Shown: positions 28,337 to 38,375 of the stretch, piece after piece
How the letters are laid out: each line of letters begins with the position of its first letter
How positions within the stretch are numbered: position 1 is the stretch's first letter
NCBI GenBank assembly: GCA_022841545.1
Contig: JALHRF010000011.1
Location: 1-49,391, forward strand
From: Bauldia sp.
GTDB lineage: Bacteria > Pseudomonadota > Alphaproteobacteria > Rhizobiales > Kaistiaceae
Length of the DNA: 49,391 nucleotides
Direction: 5' to 3'
Notes under the pieces: generated by a model
What the model was told of the DNA's origin: nothing
Database searches by the model: none
The model's input: the letters and a program-made list of their open reading frames with translations, nothing else
Program-made: the position numbers and the translations under genes

Positions 28337-29550
28337 GGCGTCAAGGTTGCCTTTCCGTCACGGTCCTTTGCCGCCAACGCCACGGGCGCCGAAGCGCTAC
28401 GGCGCTTGCCCGAAGCCTCCGCGGCACTGATCGGCCTGACGCTCTTCCGCTCGATCAACTCGCAGCGAAGCCGGCCACGCGCCGGCGGTATGTAGGGCGA
28501 ATCCGGCCGCATCCTCGCAAGCAGATCCTCGGCCGCAAGCCGCCCGAGCGCAGCCCGCGGCTGGCGCATCGTGGTCAGCGGAGGCTCGATCACGCTGGCA
28601 TAATCGATATCGTCGAAGCCGACAACGGAGACATCCTCCGGCGTCCGGATGCCGGCGTCGCGCACGGTCCTGATGAAGCCGATCGCGCCGTCGTCGGTCG
28701 AGGCGAACACCGCCGTCGGCCGCTTCTTCATGGTCAGGAATCTCGCCGCCGATGTGACCCCATCCTCGAACCGGAAGCCGCCGCTCCAGATCGCGGACTC
28801 GTCCGCCGCAATGCCGGCGGCCCCGAGCGCGTCACGGAAGCCGCGGAGCCGCTCCCCCGCCTCCACGTTGTCTCCTGCGCCCGCGATATGCGCGATATGC
28901 CTGTGGCCGGCGGCGATCAGATGGGCCGTCGCCCGACGGGCCGCTTCGCGATTGTCGACGTCGAACACCGAGTAGCGATCGTCGCCGACGATCTCGTTGC
29001 AGACCAGGGCGATCGGGACGCGGTCCGTCTCGGGCGTGAGGTCGCCATCGCGGGGCAGATGGCCGGTGAAAAGAATGACACCATCGACCTGACCGGCGAG
29101 GATGAAGCGCGTGTAGTGCGCTTCCTTTTGTGCGCTATGCCGGGTATCGCCGATGATCATGCCGTAGCCGGCCGCCGAGAGCGTGTCCTCGACGGCGTTG
29201 AGGATCGGCGTGAAGAACGTATTGCTCATGCCGGGAACCAGCGCGAGCACGATCCTTGTCGAGCGGGCGCGAAGATTGCGCGCGGAAGCATTGGGGGTGT
29301 AGCCCGTCGCGGCGATCGCGGCGATCACCTTCGATCGCGTTTCCTCGGCGACGCGGTCCGGCGAAGCGATCGCACGGCTGACCGTCGCGGTCGACACGCC
29401 TGCACGGCGCGCGACGTCAAGGATGGTGGCCGCGGCTCGGATACCCTGCCGTCGGTTCGTACTGCGGGACCTGCTCATCGGCTGGGGTGCAGTCTCGTCG
29501 CCCATGCTTTGCGCTGCCTTCTCCATACCGTTCGGGGCGTTCGTTGACAT
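28333..29550 (-). CDS. LacI-family transcriptional regulator
   Basis: A 405-residue regulator with an unusual 50-residue polar N-terminal extension before the helix-turn-helix (ATILDVARRAGVSTATVSRA), hinge (PNASARNLRARST) and a type-1 sugar-binding domain with FDVDNREAARRATAHL and FASTDDGAIGFIRTVRDAG. The C terminus is basic. It is transcribed divergently from the sugar ABC operon, and operator-like palindromes lie between them. The ATG at 29550 is chosen because AAGGG precedes it; a GTG further up at 29589 lies inside an operator palindrome. Confidence 0.92.
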   Translation of the reverse strand: MSTNAPNGMEKAAQSMGDETAPQPMSRSRSTNRRQGIRAAATILDVARRAGVSTATVSRAIASPDRVAEETRSKVIAAIAATGYTPNASARNLRARSTRIVLALVPGMSNTFFTPILNAVEDTLSAAGYGMIIGDTRHSAQKEAHYTRFILAGQVDGVILFTGHLPRDGDLTPETDRVPIALVCNEIVGDDRYSVFDVDNREAARRATAHLIAAGHRHIAHIAGAGDNVEAGERLRGFRDALGAAGIAADESAIWSGGFRFEDGVTSAARFLTMKKRPTAVFASTDDGAIGFIRTVRDAGIRTPEDVSVVGFDDIDYASVIEPPLTTMRQPRAALGRLAAEDLLARMRPDSPYIPPARGRLRCELIERKSVRPISAAEASGKRRSASAPVALAAKDRDGKATLTP

Positions 29551-29574
29551 CCGCCCTTCTTGAGCTAGACTCAA

Positions 29575-29588
29575 TGTAAACGTTTTCA
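29575..29588. promoter_or_regulatory. LacI-type operator palindrome O1
   Basis: TGTAAACGTTTTCA is a near-perfect 14-bp palindrome (one mismatch) with a central ACGT, of the form recognised by LacI/GalR proteins. It lies 25 bases upstream of the lacI start codon and 70 bases upstream of the second palindrome centre, so it may serve autoregulation and looping. Confidence 0.7.
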
Positions 29589-29619
29589 CCGGCCCGGAGA
29601 AGGCCGTGGATGCTGGGAG

Positions 29620-29647
29620 TTGACAACGCTACGCATTCCCATACGAT
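29620..29647 (+). promoter_or_regulatory. Predicted sigma-70 promoter of the sugar ABC operon
   Basis: A perfect -35 box TTGACA (29620-29625), a 16-base spacer and a -10 box TACGAT (29642-29647). Transcription would start near 29653-29655, inside the palindrome at 29651-29664, the usual arrangement for repression by a LacI protein. Confidence 0.65.
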
Positions 29648-29650
29648 TGA

Positions 29651-29664
29651 TGTAATCGATTACA
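29651..29664. promoter_or_regulatory. LacI-type operator palindrome O2
   Basis: TGTAATCGATTACA is a perfect 14-bp palindrome that shares the TGTAA-CG-TTxCA form of O1. It covers the predicted transcription start of the ABC operon. Centre-to-centre distance to O1 is 76 bp. Confidence 0.75.
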
Positions 29665-29754
29665 CGGCACGTGGAGGACGTTCCGTGGAGTTGATGACAG
29701 GACGTATGGGAGTTGGGAAGAGCGCAACCGCGCTCAATAAAGGGAGGAAATCGC

Positions 29755-31002
29755 ATGAGCTATCGTACAAGGCTACTGGGCGCAGCCGCCGTCTTCGCAG
29801 CACTGTCGGCGCCGGCATTCGCGGCCGACTGCGAGGTGACGCACTGGTGGACGTCGGGCGGTGAGGCGGCGGCGGTCGCCGAGTTCCAGAAGGCTTTCGA
29901 CGCCCTTGGCGACGACAAATGGGTGGACGGCGCGATCGGCGGTTCGGGCGACACCGCCCGGCCGATCATCATCAGCCGCATCATGGGCGGCAACCCGCCC
30001 TGCGCGACGCAGTTCAACCCCGGCAAGGACGCCGACGATCTGATCGACGCCGAACTGATCCTCGACCTCACCGAGGTCGCCGAGGCGGAAGGCTGGCGGG
30101 ACATCGTGCGGCCCTCGTCGCAAATGGATTCATGCACGCGCGACGGCAAGGTCTGGTGCGTTCCGGTGAACCTTCACTCGGCCCAGTGGATGTGGACCAA
30201 CCGCAAGGTCTACGAGGATGCCGGGCTCGAGCCGCCAAAGACCTGGGAAGATGTGGTCGCGGCCGCGCCCGCACTTCAGGCCAAGGGCGTGATGCCGCTC
30301 TCGGCAGCGCAGGGCTGGCCGATCAACCTTCTCCTCATGGAGGTCATGCTTCCCGCGCTCGCCGGACGCGACGCGTATGTCGACATCCTTGAGAAGAAGA
30401 ATGCCGAGGCCGCCGGCGGCCCCGAGATGCGCAAGGTCTTCGAGGCGATGGATGAGGCCCGCAAGCTGGTCGATCCGAGCACCATCGTCCCGCAGTGGAA
30501 CGACGCCGTCAGCCTGGTCATCACCGGCAAGGCCGGCGCCAACGTCATGGGCGACTGGGCCCAGGGCGAATTCCAGGTCGCCAACATGGTTGCCGGCCAG
30601 GACTATGACTGCCTCCCCGGCCTCGGCCACAGCCCGATGTTGAACACCGGCGGCGACGTGTTCTACTTCCCCAAGAATGAAGACCCGGCGGTCACCGCGG
30701 CGCAGCTCAAGATGGCGTCGTCGATGATCTCGAAGGAGGTTCAGGTCGCCTTCAACCTGAAGAAGGGCTCGCTGCCGATCCGGCCTGACGTCGACCTCGC
30801 GGCGGCCAATGACTGCATGAAGAAGGGCCTCGCGATTCTCGAGGATCCCAACAACATCATGCCGTCGCCGGCGCAGATGATGCAGCGCGAGACGCAGAAC
30901 GCGATCCGCGACCTGTTCAACGAGTTCTTCACGGATCCGAGCATGACCGTCGACGACGTGCAGGCTCAGTTCGTCGAGATCATCGAGAACGCGCCAGAAT
31001 AG
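29755..31002 (+). CDS. CUT1 sugar ABC transporter substrate-binding protein
   Basis: A periplasmic protein of 415 residues with a signal peptide ending APAFA-A. The mature start EVTHWWTSGGEAAAVAEFQKAF is typical of glucose/mannose-type (GtsA-like) binding proteins, followed by VNLHSAQWMWTNRKVYEDAG and VMGDWAQGEFQVANM. Six cysteines at dispersed positions (ADCEV, PPCAT, DSCTRDGKVWCV, YDCLP, NDCMK) could form disulfides. The AGGGAGGAAAT ribosome binding site is excellent. It is the first gene of a seven-part sugar locus. The exact sugar is not known. Confidence 0.92.
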   Translation: MSYRTRLLGAAAVFAALSAPAFAADCEVTHWWTSGGEAAAVAEFQKAFDALGDDKWVDGAIGGSGDTARPIIISRIMGGNPPCATQFNPGKDADDLIDAELILDLTEVAEAEGWRDIVRPSSQMDSCTRDGKVWCVPVNLHSAQWMWTNRKVYEDAGLEPPKTWEDVVAAAPALQAKGVMPLSAAQGWPINLLLMEVMLPALAGRDAYVDILEKKNAEAAGGPEMRKVFEAMDEARKLVDPSTIVPQWNDAVSLVITGKAGANVMGDWAQGEFQVANMVAGQDYDCLPGLGHSPMLNTGGDVFYFPKNEDPAVTAAQLKMASSMISKEVQVAFNLKKGSLPIRPDVDLAAANDCMKKGLAILEDPNNIMPSPAQMMQRETQNAIRDLFNEFFTDPSMTVDDVQAQFVEIIENAPE

Positions 31003-31032
31003 CCTCCGGCATAACTCCGGCGTAAGATCGTT

Positions 31033-31068
31033 CCGCGGCCGGCTCAATCAGAATTGAGCCGACCGCGG
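31033..31068. other. Large intercistronic stem-loop after the binding-protein gene
   Basis: Two 16-base arms (31033-31048 and 31053-31068) pair over 15 bp with a single C-A mismatch and a CAGA loop. No T-run follows. It sits in the 98-base space between the binding-protein gene and the permease genes. Such stems stabilise the upstream message or partly stop transcription, giving more binding protein than permease; this role is inference. Confidence 0.7.
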
Positions 31069-31100
31069 ACGCGCAGTATCCTCGGGGGGCGGGAGCGACC

Positions 31101-32051
31101 ATGGCCAGCGCGGCCGACACAGTCAGAACCGTGAGTGCGGTCAAGGAAATCGACACGGCGCGACCGCCGCTCCGGCTCTTCCGCAATGCGGCGGCGAAGC
31201 TCGCGATGACGCCGATGATCCTCACCGTCATCTTCGTCTTCATCGGCTGCATCATCTGGACGATCGTCTATTCGCTGACCAAGTCGCGCGTTCTTCCCGC
31301 GTCGGACCCCTTCGGCAAGGACTTCGTCGGTTTGGAGCAATATGTGCGGCTATTCGCATCAAGCCGCTGGCAGATTTCCATCACCAACCTCGCGGTCTAT
31401 GGCGGGCTGGCGCTGGTCTTCGTCTTCGTCGTCGGCTTCATCCTCGCCGTGCTGATGGATCAGAAGATTCGCTTCGAGAACACGTTCCGCACCATCTTCC
31501 TCTACCCCTTCGCGCTCTCCTTCGTGATCACCGGCCTGGTCTGGCAATGGATACTCAACCCCGCCTTCGGGCTCCAGAAGTCGATGCGCGACCTCGGGTG
31601 GGAGAGCTTCACATTCGACTGGATCGCCAACCGCCAGATGGTCGTCTACACGCTCGTCATTGCCGGCGTCTGGCAAGGCACCGGCCTAGTCATGGCGCTG
31701 ATGCTTGCCGGCCTCCGCGGCGTCGACGACGAGATCTGGAAGGCCTCGCGAGTCGACGGCATCCCGAAGTGGCGGACCTATGTCTCGATCGTCATCCCGA
31801 TGCTGCGCCCGGTTTTCGTCACCGCGCTGGTCATCGTCGCGGCTGGGATCGTCAGGACCTATGACCTCGTGGTCGCGATGACCGGCGGCGGTCCCGGGCT
31901 CTCCTCGCAGTTCCCGACGATGTACATCTACGAGTTCATGTTCGTCGCCAACCTGTCGCAGGGTCTCGCCGCCTCCGTGGTGCTTCTCGTCACGGTGGCG
32001 ATCATCGTCGTCCCCTGGGCGTTCTGGGAATTCGGCCGGAGGCGGACATGA
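31101..32051 (+). CDS. CUT1 sugar ABC transporter permease 1 (MalF/UgpA type)
   Basis: A 316-residue membrane protein with six helices. The ATPase-contact EAA loop is seen as GVDDEIWKASRVDGIPKWRTYVSIVIPML. The N-terminal 30 residues are polar. A GGGAG ribosome binding site precedes the ATG. Its last bases overlap the start of permease 2 (ATGA). Confidence 0.93.
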   Translation: MASAADTVRTVSAVKEIDTARPPLRLFRNAAAKLAMTPMILTVIFVFIGCIIWTIVYSLTKSRVLPASDPFGKDFVGLEQYVRLFASSRWQISITNLAVYGGLALVFVFVVGFILAVLMDQKIRFENTFRTIFLYPFALSFVITGLVWQWILNPAFGLQKSMRDLGWESFTFDWIANRQMVVYTLVIAGVWQGTGLVMALMLAGLRGVDDEIWKASRVDGIPKWRTYVSIVIPMLRPVFVTALVIVAAGIVRTYDLVVAMTGGGPGLSSQFPTMYIYEFMFVANLSQGLAASVVLLVTVAIIVVPWAFWEFGRRRT

Positions 32052-32998
32052 GCGCCATCGCCATGGACGTCGCCGCCAGCAGCGAGCCGAGCGGCCCGAA
32101 GCCGAAACGCCGCTTCGCCCCCGCAACGATCATGATCTACTCGGTGATGATCATCGCGGCGCTTTATTACCTCATCCCGCTTTACGTGATGACCGTGACC
32201 TCGCTCAAGGGCCTCGAGGAGGTTCGTCTCGGCAACATCTTCGCGCCACCCCTTGAGATTGTCTGGGAGCAAGGATTTCCCTGGGTGAGTTCGACCGCCA
32301 CCTTCGAGCCGTGGGTCAAGGCCTGGTCCTATGCCTGCACCGGGCTCTATTGCGAGGGCCTGCAGGTTGGCTTCTGGAAGTCGGTCTACATCACCGTCCC
32401 GAGTGTGATCGTCTCGATCGCGGTGGGCGCGGTCAACGGCTACGCCTTGGCCAACTGGCGCTTCAAGGGCTCGGAATTCTTCTTCACCGTGCTCTTGGTC
32501 GGCTCCTTCGTTCCCTACCAGGTCTTTCTTTTCCCCCTTGTGCTGCTCACCTCATCGATGGGCATCTACAGCACCATCTGGGCCGTCATCCTGGTTCACA
32601 CCATTTTCGGCATGCCGATCCTGACGCTCCTCTTCCGCAACTATTTCGCGTCGCTTCCGGTCGAGCTGTTCAAGGCGGCGCGCGTCGACGGCGCGGGCTT
32701 CTGGGGCATATTCTTCCGGATCATGCTGCCGATGTCGCTGCCGATCTTCACGGTCGCGATCATCCTGCAGGTGACCGGCATCTGGAACGACTACCTGTTC
32801 GGCCTGGTCTTCGCCGGTCAGCCCAACTATCCGATGACCGTGCAGCTCAACAACATCGTCAACTCGATCCAGGGCGTCAGGGAGTACAACGTCAACATGG
32901 CGGCGACGATCATCACCGGCCTCGTGCCGCTCACCATCTATTTCGTATCCGGCAGGCTGTTCGTCCGCGGCATCGCCGCCGGCGCGGTGAAAGGCTGA
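32048..32998 (+). CDS. CUT1 sugar ABC transporter permease 2 (MalG/UgpE type)
   Basis: A 316-residue membrane protein that completes the permease heterodimer. The EAA loop reads LPVELFKAARVDGAGFWGIFFRIMLPM. A periplasmic loop contains an unusual cysteine pair (SYACTGLYCEGL). The start overlaps the permease 1 stop codon and the ATPase gene follows after 4 bases. Confidence 0.93.
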   Translation: MSAIAMDVAASSEPSGPKPKRRFAPATIMIYSVMIIAALYYLIPLYVMTVTSLKGLEEVRLGNIFAPPLEIVWEQGFPWVSSTATFEPWVKAWSYACTGLYCEGLQVGFWKSVYITVPSVIVSIAVGAVNGYALANWRFKGSEFFFTVLLVGSFVPYQVFLFPLVLLTSSMGIYSTIWAVILVHTIFGMPILTLLFRNYFASLPVELFKAARVDGAGFWGIFFRIMLPMSLPIFTVAIILQVTGIWNDYLFGLVFAGQPNYPMTVQLNNIVNSIQGVREYNVNMAATIITGLVPLTIYFVSGRLFVRGIAAGAVKG

Positions 32999-33002
32999 AG
33001 CC

Positions 33003-34091
<1,089 letters not shown>

Positions 34092-34134
34092 GATCGACCC
34101 GAGATTCCACCGCAATGAGAGAGGGGGCCATACG

Positions 34135-34902
34135 ATGGCGACCTACCGCATATCTTTCCAGCTCTACAGCGCGCGCAATTTCCCGCCCCTCGACGCCCAA
34201 CTCGAGGCGCTCGCGGCGATCGGCTTCGACGGGGTCGAGCCCTATCGCGGCGCCTTCGGCGACGACGCCGCCGGGTTCCGCAGGAAGATCGACGCCGTCG
34301 GCCTTGCCTGTCCGACCGCACACCTGCCGGTGGACCTGCTCCTCGCCGATCGGCCTGCCTTCATCGGCATCGCCGAGACCCTCGGCCTCGAGGCGGCAAT
34401 CCTCCCCTACCTCGCCGAAGATCAGCGGCCGAAGGATGCTGCCGGCTGGACAACCTTTGCCGCGAAGCTGACCGAGCATGCGGCGGCGCTTGCCGAGGCC
34501 GGGCTCAAGCTCGCCTGGCATACCCATGCCTTCGAGTACGAGACGCTCGCCGACGGCACCCGCCCGATCGACGCGCTGATCGCAGCGAGGGGCGTCTACT
34601 ACGAGCCCGACATCGGCTGGATCGCGCGTTCGGGCGTCGACATCCGGACGGAGCTCGAGAAATTCCCCGGCAAGATCGTCGCCTTCCACGTCAAGGACAC
34701 CGCGCCGGCCGGCGTGACCGAGGACGACGGCTGGACGGACGTCGGTTCAGGCACCATCGACTGGAAAGGGATCTGGCCGTCGATCGCCCAGTCGGGCTGC
34801 GACCTCCTTGTCCTCGAGAACGACAACCCTTCCGACTGGCGCGGGTTTGCAGCCCACTCCTACACATTCCTCTCCGGCCTCGCCGGCAACAAGAAGGACT
34901 GA
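34135..34902 (+). CDS. Xylose-isomerase-like TIM-barrel sugar isomerase/epimerase
   Basis: A 255-residue cytoplasmic protein of the sugar phosphate isomerase/epimerase (AP endonuclease 2) family. Candidate metal ligands are visible at the expected places: H/E in AWHTHAFEYE, D in EPDIGW, H in AFHVKD, and E in LLVLENDNP. The start has GAGAGGGGG upstream. It is separated by 43 bases from the ATPase gene and by 4 bases from the oxidoreductase gene, so it belongs to the operon. It may act with the oxidoreductase on 3-keto or inositol-like sugars; this is inference. Confidence 0.85.
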   Translation: MATYRISFQLYSARNFPPLDAQLEALAAIGFDGVEPYRGAFGDDAAGFRRKIDAVGLACPTAHLPVDLLLADRPAFIGIAETLGLEAAILPYLAEDQRPKDAAGWTTFAAKLTEHAAALAEAGLKLAWHTHAFEYETLADGTRPIDALIAARGVYYEPDIGWIARSGVDIRTELEKFPGKIVAFHVKDTAPAGVTEDDGWTDVGSGTIDWKGIWPSIAQSGCDLLVLENDNPSDWRGFAAHSYTFLSGLAGNKKD

Positions 34903-34906
34903 TCCC

Positions 34907-36046
34907 ATGGCACGGGGCGCAAGAATCGGGATCATCGGCTGCGGCAATATCTCGGACACCTACTTCACGCTCGCGCCGCTGTTCAAAGGCCTGAAGATCG
35001 TCGCCTGCGCCGACATCAAGTCGCCCCTCGCGCGAGCCAAGGCGGAGACCTATGGCGTGACGGCGCTCACCGTCGACGGACTGCTCAAGAACGACGAGAT
35101 CGACACGGTGATCAACCTCACCATCCCCGACGCCCACTACGAGGTGACCCGGGCGATCCTCTCGTCAGGCAAGCACGCCTATTCCGAGAAGCCGATGGCG
35201 CTCAACGCGGCGGATGCCCGCAAGCTCGTCGCCGAAGCCGATAGGCGCGGCCTGAAGCTCGGCGGCGCGCCCGACACCTTCCTCGGCGCCGGCGGGCAGA
35301 TCGCGCGGCGGCTGATCGACAAGGGGGCGATCGGCGCCGTTGTCGGCGGCAGCGCCTATGTGATGAGCCACGGCATGGAGCACTGGCACCCGAACCCCGG
35401 CTTTTTCTTCAGGCCCGGCGCAGGCCCGGTCTTCGACGTCGGCCCGTACTACATCACCACGCTGGTGAGCCTGCTCGGCCCGGTGAAAAGCGTTGTCGCG
35501 CTCGCCAAGAAGAGCTTCCCGACGCGCCTCGTCACTGCCGAGGGCCCCATGAAGGGCAAGTCGATCAAGGTGACGACGCCGACCACGATCAACGCCGTGA
35601 TGGAATTCGCCAGCGGCGCCCAGGTGACGCTCGGCGCGAGCTGGGACGTCTGGAAACACGGCCATCCGAACCCGATCGAGCTCTATGGCGAGGAGGGCTC
35701 GATGCTGCTCCCCGATCCGAATTTCTTCGGCGGCATCGTGGCGTATTCGGCAAAGGGTGGCGACTACGCGCAGGCCGACGGTGCGCTCGAGGCCTTCGGC
35801 GCGCCGAACTGGCCGGCAGCGGCGCCGCGGCAAGCCAACTTCCGCATGCTCGGCGTCGCCGACCTCGTCGACGCAGCCAACAGGAACCGCGAACCCCGCG
35901 CCTCCGGCCGGCTCGCGTCCCACGTCGTCGACGTGATGGAATCGATCCTCACCGCGGCGGCCGAGCGCCGCCACGTCAAGCTCCGCACCACGGTCGAGCG
36001 TCCGGCGCCGCTCACCGCCGCGGATGCGAAGCGGCTATTGGCGTAG
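34907..36046 (+). CDS. Gfo/Idh/MocA-family NAD(P)-dependent oxidoreductase
   Basis: A 379-residue oxidoreductase. The nucleotide-binding motif is IGIIGCGNISDTYF, and the family motif EKPMALNAADARKL follows at about residue 95. The C-terminal domain includes FDVGPYYITTLVSLLGPVKS, the usual D-x-G-x-Y-x-x motif that positions substrate. The last 17 residues (VERPAPLTAADAKRLLA) are repeated in a remnant 2.6 kb downstream. It is the final gene of the sugar operon. The sugar substrate is unknown. Confidence 0.93.
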   Translation: MARGARIGIIGCGNISDTYFTLAPLFKGLKIVACADIKSPLARAKAETYGVTALTVDGLLKNDEIDTVINLTIPDAHYEVTRAILSSGKHAYSEKPMALNAADARKLVAEADRRGLKLGGAPDTFLGAGGQIARRLIDKGAIGAVVGGSAYVMSHGMEHWHPNPGFFFRPGAGPVFDVGPYYITTLVSLLGPVKSVVALAKKSFPTRLVTAEGPMKGKSIKVTTPTTINAVMEFASGAQVTLGASWDVWKHGHPNPIELYGEEGSMLLPDPNFFGGIVAYSAKGGDYAQADGALEAFGAPNWPAAAPRQANFRMLGVADLVDAANRNREPRASGRLASHVVDVMESILTAAAERRHVKLRTTVERPAPLTAADAKRLLA

Positions 36047-36083
36047 ACCAGACCGTCGGTCGCCGGGCTCCCTGCGCCGGTCG

Positions 36084-38135
36084 CTAAAGGATGAGATCGT
36101 CCCCGCCGATGTTGGTGTTGAGTGAAATTCTGATGTCGATGTAGCCGGAGTTGCCGACGCTGGGGGCATACGGGTTGACCCACCCGTCGACGACCCCGAG
36201 CAGCCACCACGTTCCCGAGCTGAAGACGGTCCAGAGATTCCCTGGCCCAGTGTAGACCGTGTTTGGGTTCGCAACAGTCCCCGCGAACACAAATGCCTGG
36301 TCTCCCGACACTCCGAGATTGGCGTCGAGCCGGGAGAGGTCGATCTTGTCCCCTGCGCTGGCGGAGAAGTCGAGGATCCTGCCGCCGCCTGCGTCGCTGG
36401 TGACGCCGGGCCCCCAGTATGGACCGCCCGCATCGAAGCCCTTGGGGTGGACGAAGGTGAAGACGTCGGCGCCGGCCCCGCCGGTCATGTCGTCGCGTTC
36501 CTCGTCGGCGATCATCCGGTCATTGCCCTCGTCGCCGCGCATGATGTCGTTGCCCGCGCCGCCGTCGAGGATGTCGTTCCCGATGTACCCGCGCAGTTCG
36601 TCGTTCTGGTTGAGGCCATAGATCCGGTTATGGTCGTTCGATCCGTGGAGCGTGTCGCCAAAATTCGTCCCGATCAGATCCTCTACGAGGGCGAAGCGAT
36701 CGCCCTCCGCTTCGCCGAAACGTGCGGTGTTGGCGCCGAGATTTACCGTGACGCCGCTGTTTTGCGACGCCGCATAGGACACCAGATCCCGTCCGGTTCC
36801 TCCGATATGAAGGTCCGCGCCTGCCCCACCCAACAGCGTGTCATCACCAGCGCCGCCATCGAGCCGATCATTGCCGGCCAGGCCGGACAGCGTATTGGCG
36901 CCGTTGTCACCGGTCAGCGTGTCGGCGAAGCTGGAACCGGTAACGTTCTCGATGGAACTGTAGGTGTCGCCAGCGGCGTCGCCCCCGGTGTAGCTCTTCG
37001 TGAGCAGGTTGATCTTCACCGCAACGGGTGAAGTGGCGTAGGAAGCCGTGTCCAGGCCACTCTCGCCGAAGAGCTTGTCTGCACCCGCCCCGCCGAGGAG
37101 CGTGTCGTTCTCGCTGCCGCCGTAAAGCAGGTCATTGGCCTCGCGGCCAGAAATCGTGTCGTTCCCCTTGTTACCGCGAAGCACATTCGCAAGGGCATTT
37201 CCGATGATCACATCACCGCCGTCGCCGCCCGAGGCGTTTTCGATGTTGGTGTTGGGACCGATCATCACGGTGTCCTTGGTCGTGTAGGAAGGACTGCCCC
37301 CCTTCATGAAGCCAAGCTCGTTTCCAAGCTGGGACCAGGACCCGGTGCGTAGATCGATGCGTCCGCCGCTGCTCCCCACGTAGGCGATGGTATCGATGCC
37401 CCCGCTGTCGTCGATCGTCTGCCAGTAGTCCTTGTCGGCCCGGAATGTGTAGGTGGTGTTGCCGGAATTGTGCGCCTCTCGACCGTACATGCGCTGAAGC
37501 GTGAGGAGGTCGTAGTACATCGGCGTCGTCGGGTAGAAGTATGCGCTGCTGTCATTGCCGCCCCCTGGATAGGCGGCATAGGCCATCACTGTGAAGCCGA
37601 GGCTATTGTAGCTCTGGGGCAGGACTGACGACCCTTCGAAAGGATGCTTGAGGCCGAGCGCGTGCCCGATTTCGTGGAGGATAACGTGGAAGTCGAAGCT
37701 GCCGGGCTTGATGGGGGAATATGCCGAGTGATGCCAGGAACCATGCTTGAACCAGACGTCGCCTGCCCAAGGTGCCGTTCCGGGGACATAGGCGTGAGCG
37801 CTTTCAGACCCTAGATTGACAGTGGTTCTGGCAAATCGGAGGTCCCCGACAAAACCTCCACTCTCACTGACCTCGACGAAATTGACATTCGCCACGGCCG
37901 CCCATTGCTTAAGACCCGACCACACAGCATCGTGTTCGGCAGGGGTCAATATATACCACTTCGAATACGGCTCTCCGTTGCCGTATTTATTTGCCCACCA
38001 TTGTCCAGAGCTCGGGAAACTCACATCTAGCGTCACCCCAGTTCCAGTCGCGCCACCCCATTTATAACCGCTGACAAGTGGTCCACTGAAATTGACTTTT
38101 GTTACTCGAACTTCATTCTTGTTATACTTAGTCAT
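36084..38135 (-). CDS. Secreted serralysin-like zinc metalloprotease with RTX repeats
   Basis: A 683-residue protein. No signal peptide is seen. The catalytic domain contains FHVILHEIGHALGLKHPFEG (H154, E155, H158, H164), and Met184 in FTVMAYAAYPG acts as the Met-turn. From about residue 330 there are many Ca-binding nonapeptides of the GGxGxDxLx kind, such as LLGGAGADKLFGESGLD and DGGAGNDIMRGDEGNDRM. The end DDLIL matches an uncleaved type 1 secretion signal. Export through a type 1 secretion system is expected; no exporter genes are in the window. The ATG at 38135 has AGGAG 7 bases upstream. Confidence 0.92.
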   Translation of the reverse strand: MTKYNKNEVRVTKVNFSGPLVSGYKWGGATGTGVTLDVSFPSSGQWWANKYGNGEPYSKWYILTPAEHDAVWSGLKQWAAVANVNFVEVSESGGFVGDLRFARTTVNLGSESAHAYVPGTAPWAGDVWFKHGSWHHSAYSPIKPGSFDFHVILHEIGHALGLKHPFEGSSVLPQSYNSLGFTVMAYAAYPGGGNDSSAYFYPTTPMYYDLLTLQRMYGREAHNSGNTTYTFRADKDYWQTIDDSGGIDTIAYVGSSGGRIDLRTGSWSQLGNELGFMKGGSPSYTTKDTVMIGPNTNIENASGGDGGDVIIGNALANVLRGNKGNDTISGREANDLLYGGSENDTLLGGAGADKLFGESGLDTASYATSPVAVKINLLTKSYTGGDAAGDTYSSIENVTGSSFADTLTGDNGANTLSGLAGNDRLDGGAGDDTLLGGAGADLHIGGTGRDLVSYAASQNSGVTVNLGANTARFGEAEGDRFALVEDLIGTNFGDTLHGSNDHNRIYGLNQNDELRGYIGNDILDGGAGNDIMRGDEGNDRMIADEERDDMTGGAGADVFTFVHPKGFDAGGPYWGPGVTSDAGGGRILDFSASAGDKIDLSRLDANLGVSGDQAFVFAGTVANPNTVYTGPGNLWTVFSSGTWWLLGVVDGWVNPYAPSVGNSGYIDIRISLNTNIGGDDLIL

Positions 38136-38182
38136 CCTAAGCTCCTCGCAAGCGCGAAACGGCGGGCGTACGCAATCACTCT

Positions 38183-38204
38183 CGCACACACAGTAGTGTG
38201 CGAT
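38183..38204. promoter_or_regulatory. Inverted repeat in the leader of the metalloprotease gene
   Basis: TCGCACAC and GTGTGCGA form a perfect 8-bp dyad with a 6-base loop, 48 bases before the metalloprotease start. It may be an operator or a 5' leader hairpin; no counterpart was found before the second RTX gene. Confidence 0.4.
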
Positions 38205-38231
38205 TATTGAATCATAATTTTGGCGGCGATA

Positions 38232-38247
38232 GCACCCATTTGGGTGC
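38232..38247. promoter_or_regulatory. Dyad GCACCCA-TT-TGGGTGC upstream of the metalloprotease gene
   Basis: Two perfect 7-bp arms around TT, 97 bases upstream of the start codon. The inner 14 bases are identical to a dyad upstream of the other RTX gene (42524-42537). A shared regulator is likely; the LuxR-type protein encoded next to the second copy is the best candidate. Confidence 0.65.
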
Positions 38248-38375
38248 GACCGCTACTGTGCGCTTCAGCAGGAGAGGCTGGCGACAAAGATAGCCAGTTG
38301 CGCTTGCCGACGGGGAGGGCGGAAACCAGCCACCGGCAAGAACATCATCCATACATGCTTGAATGCGATGCGAGC

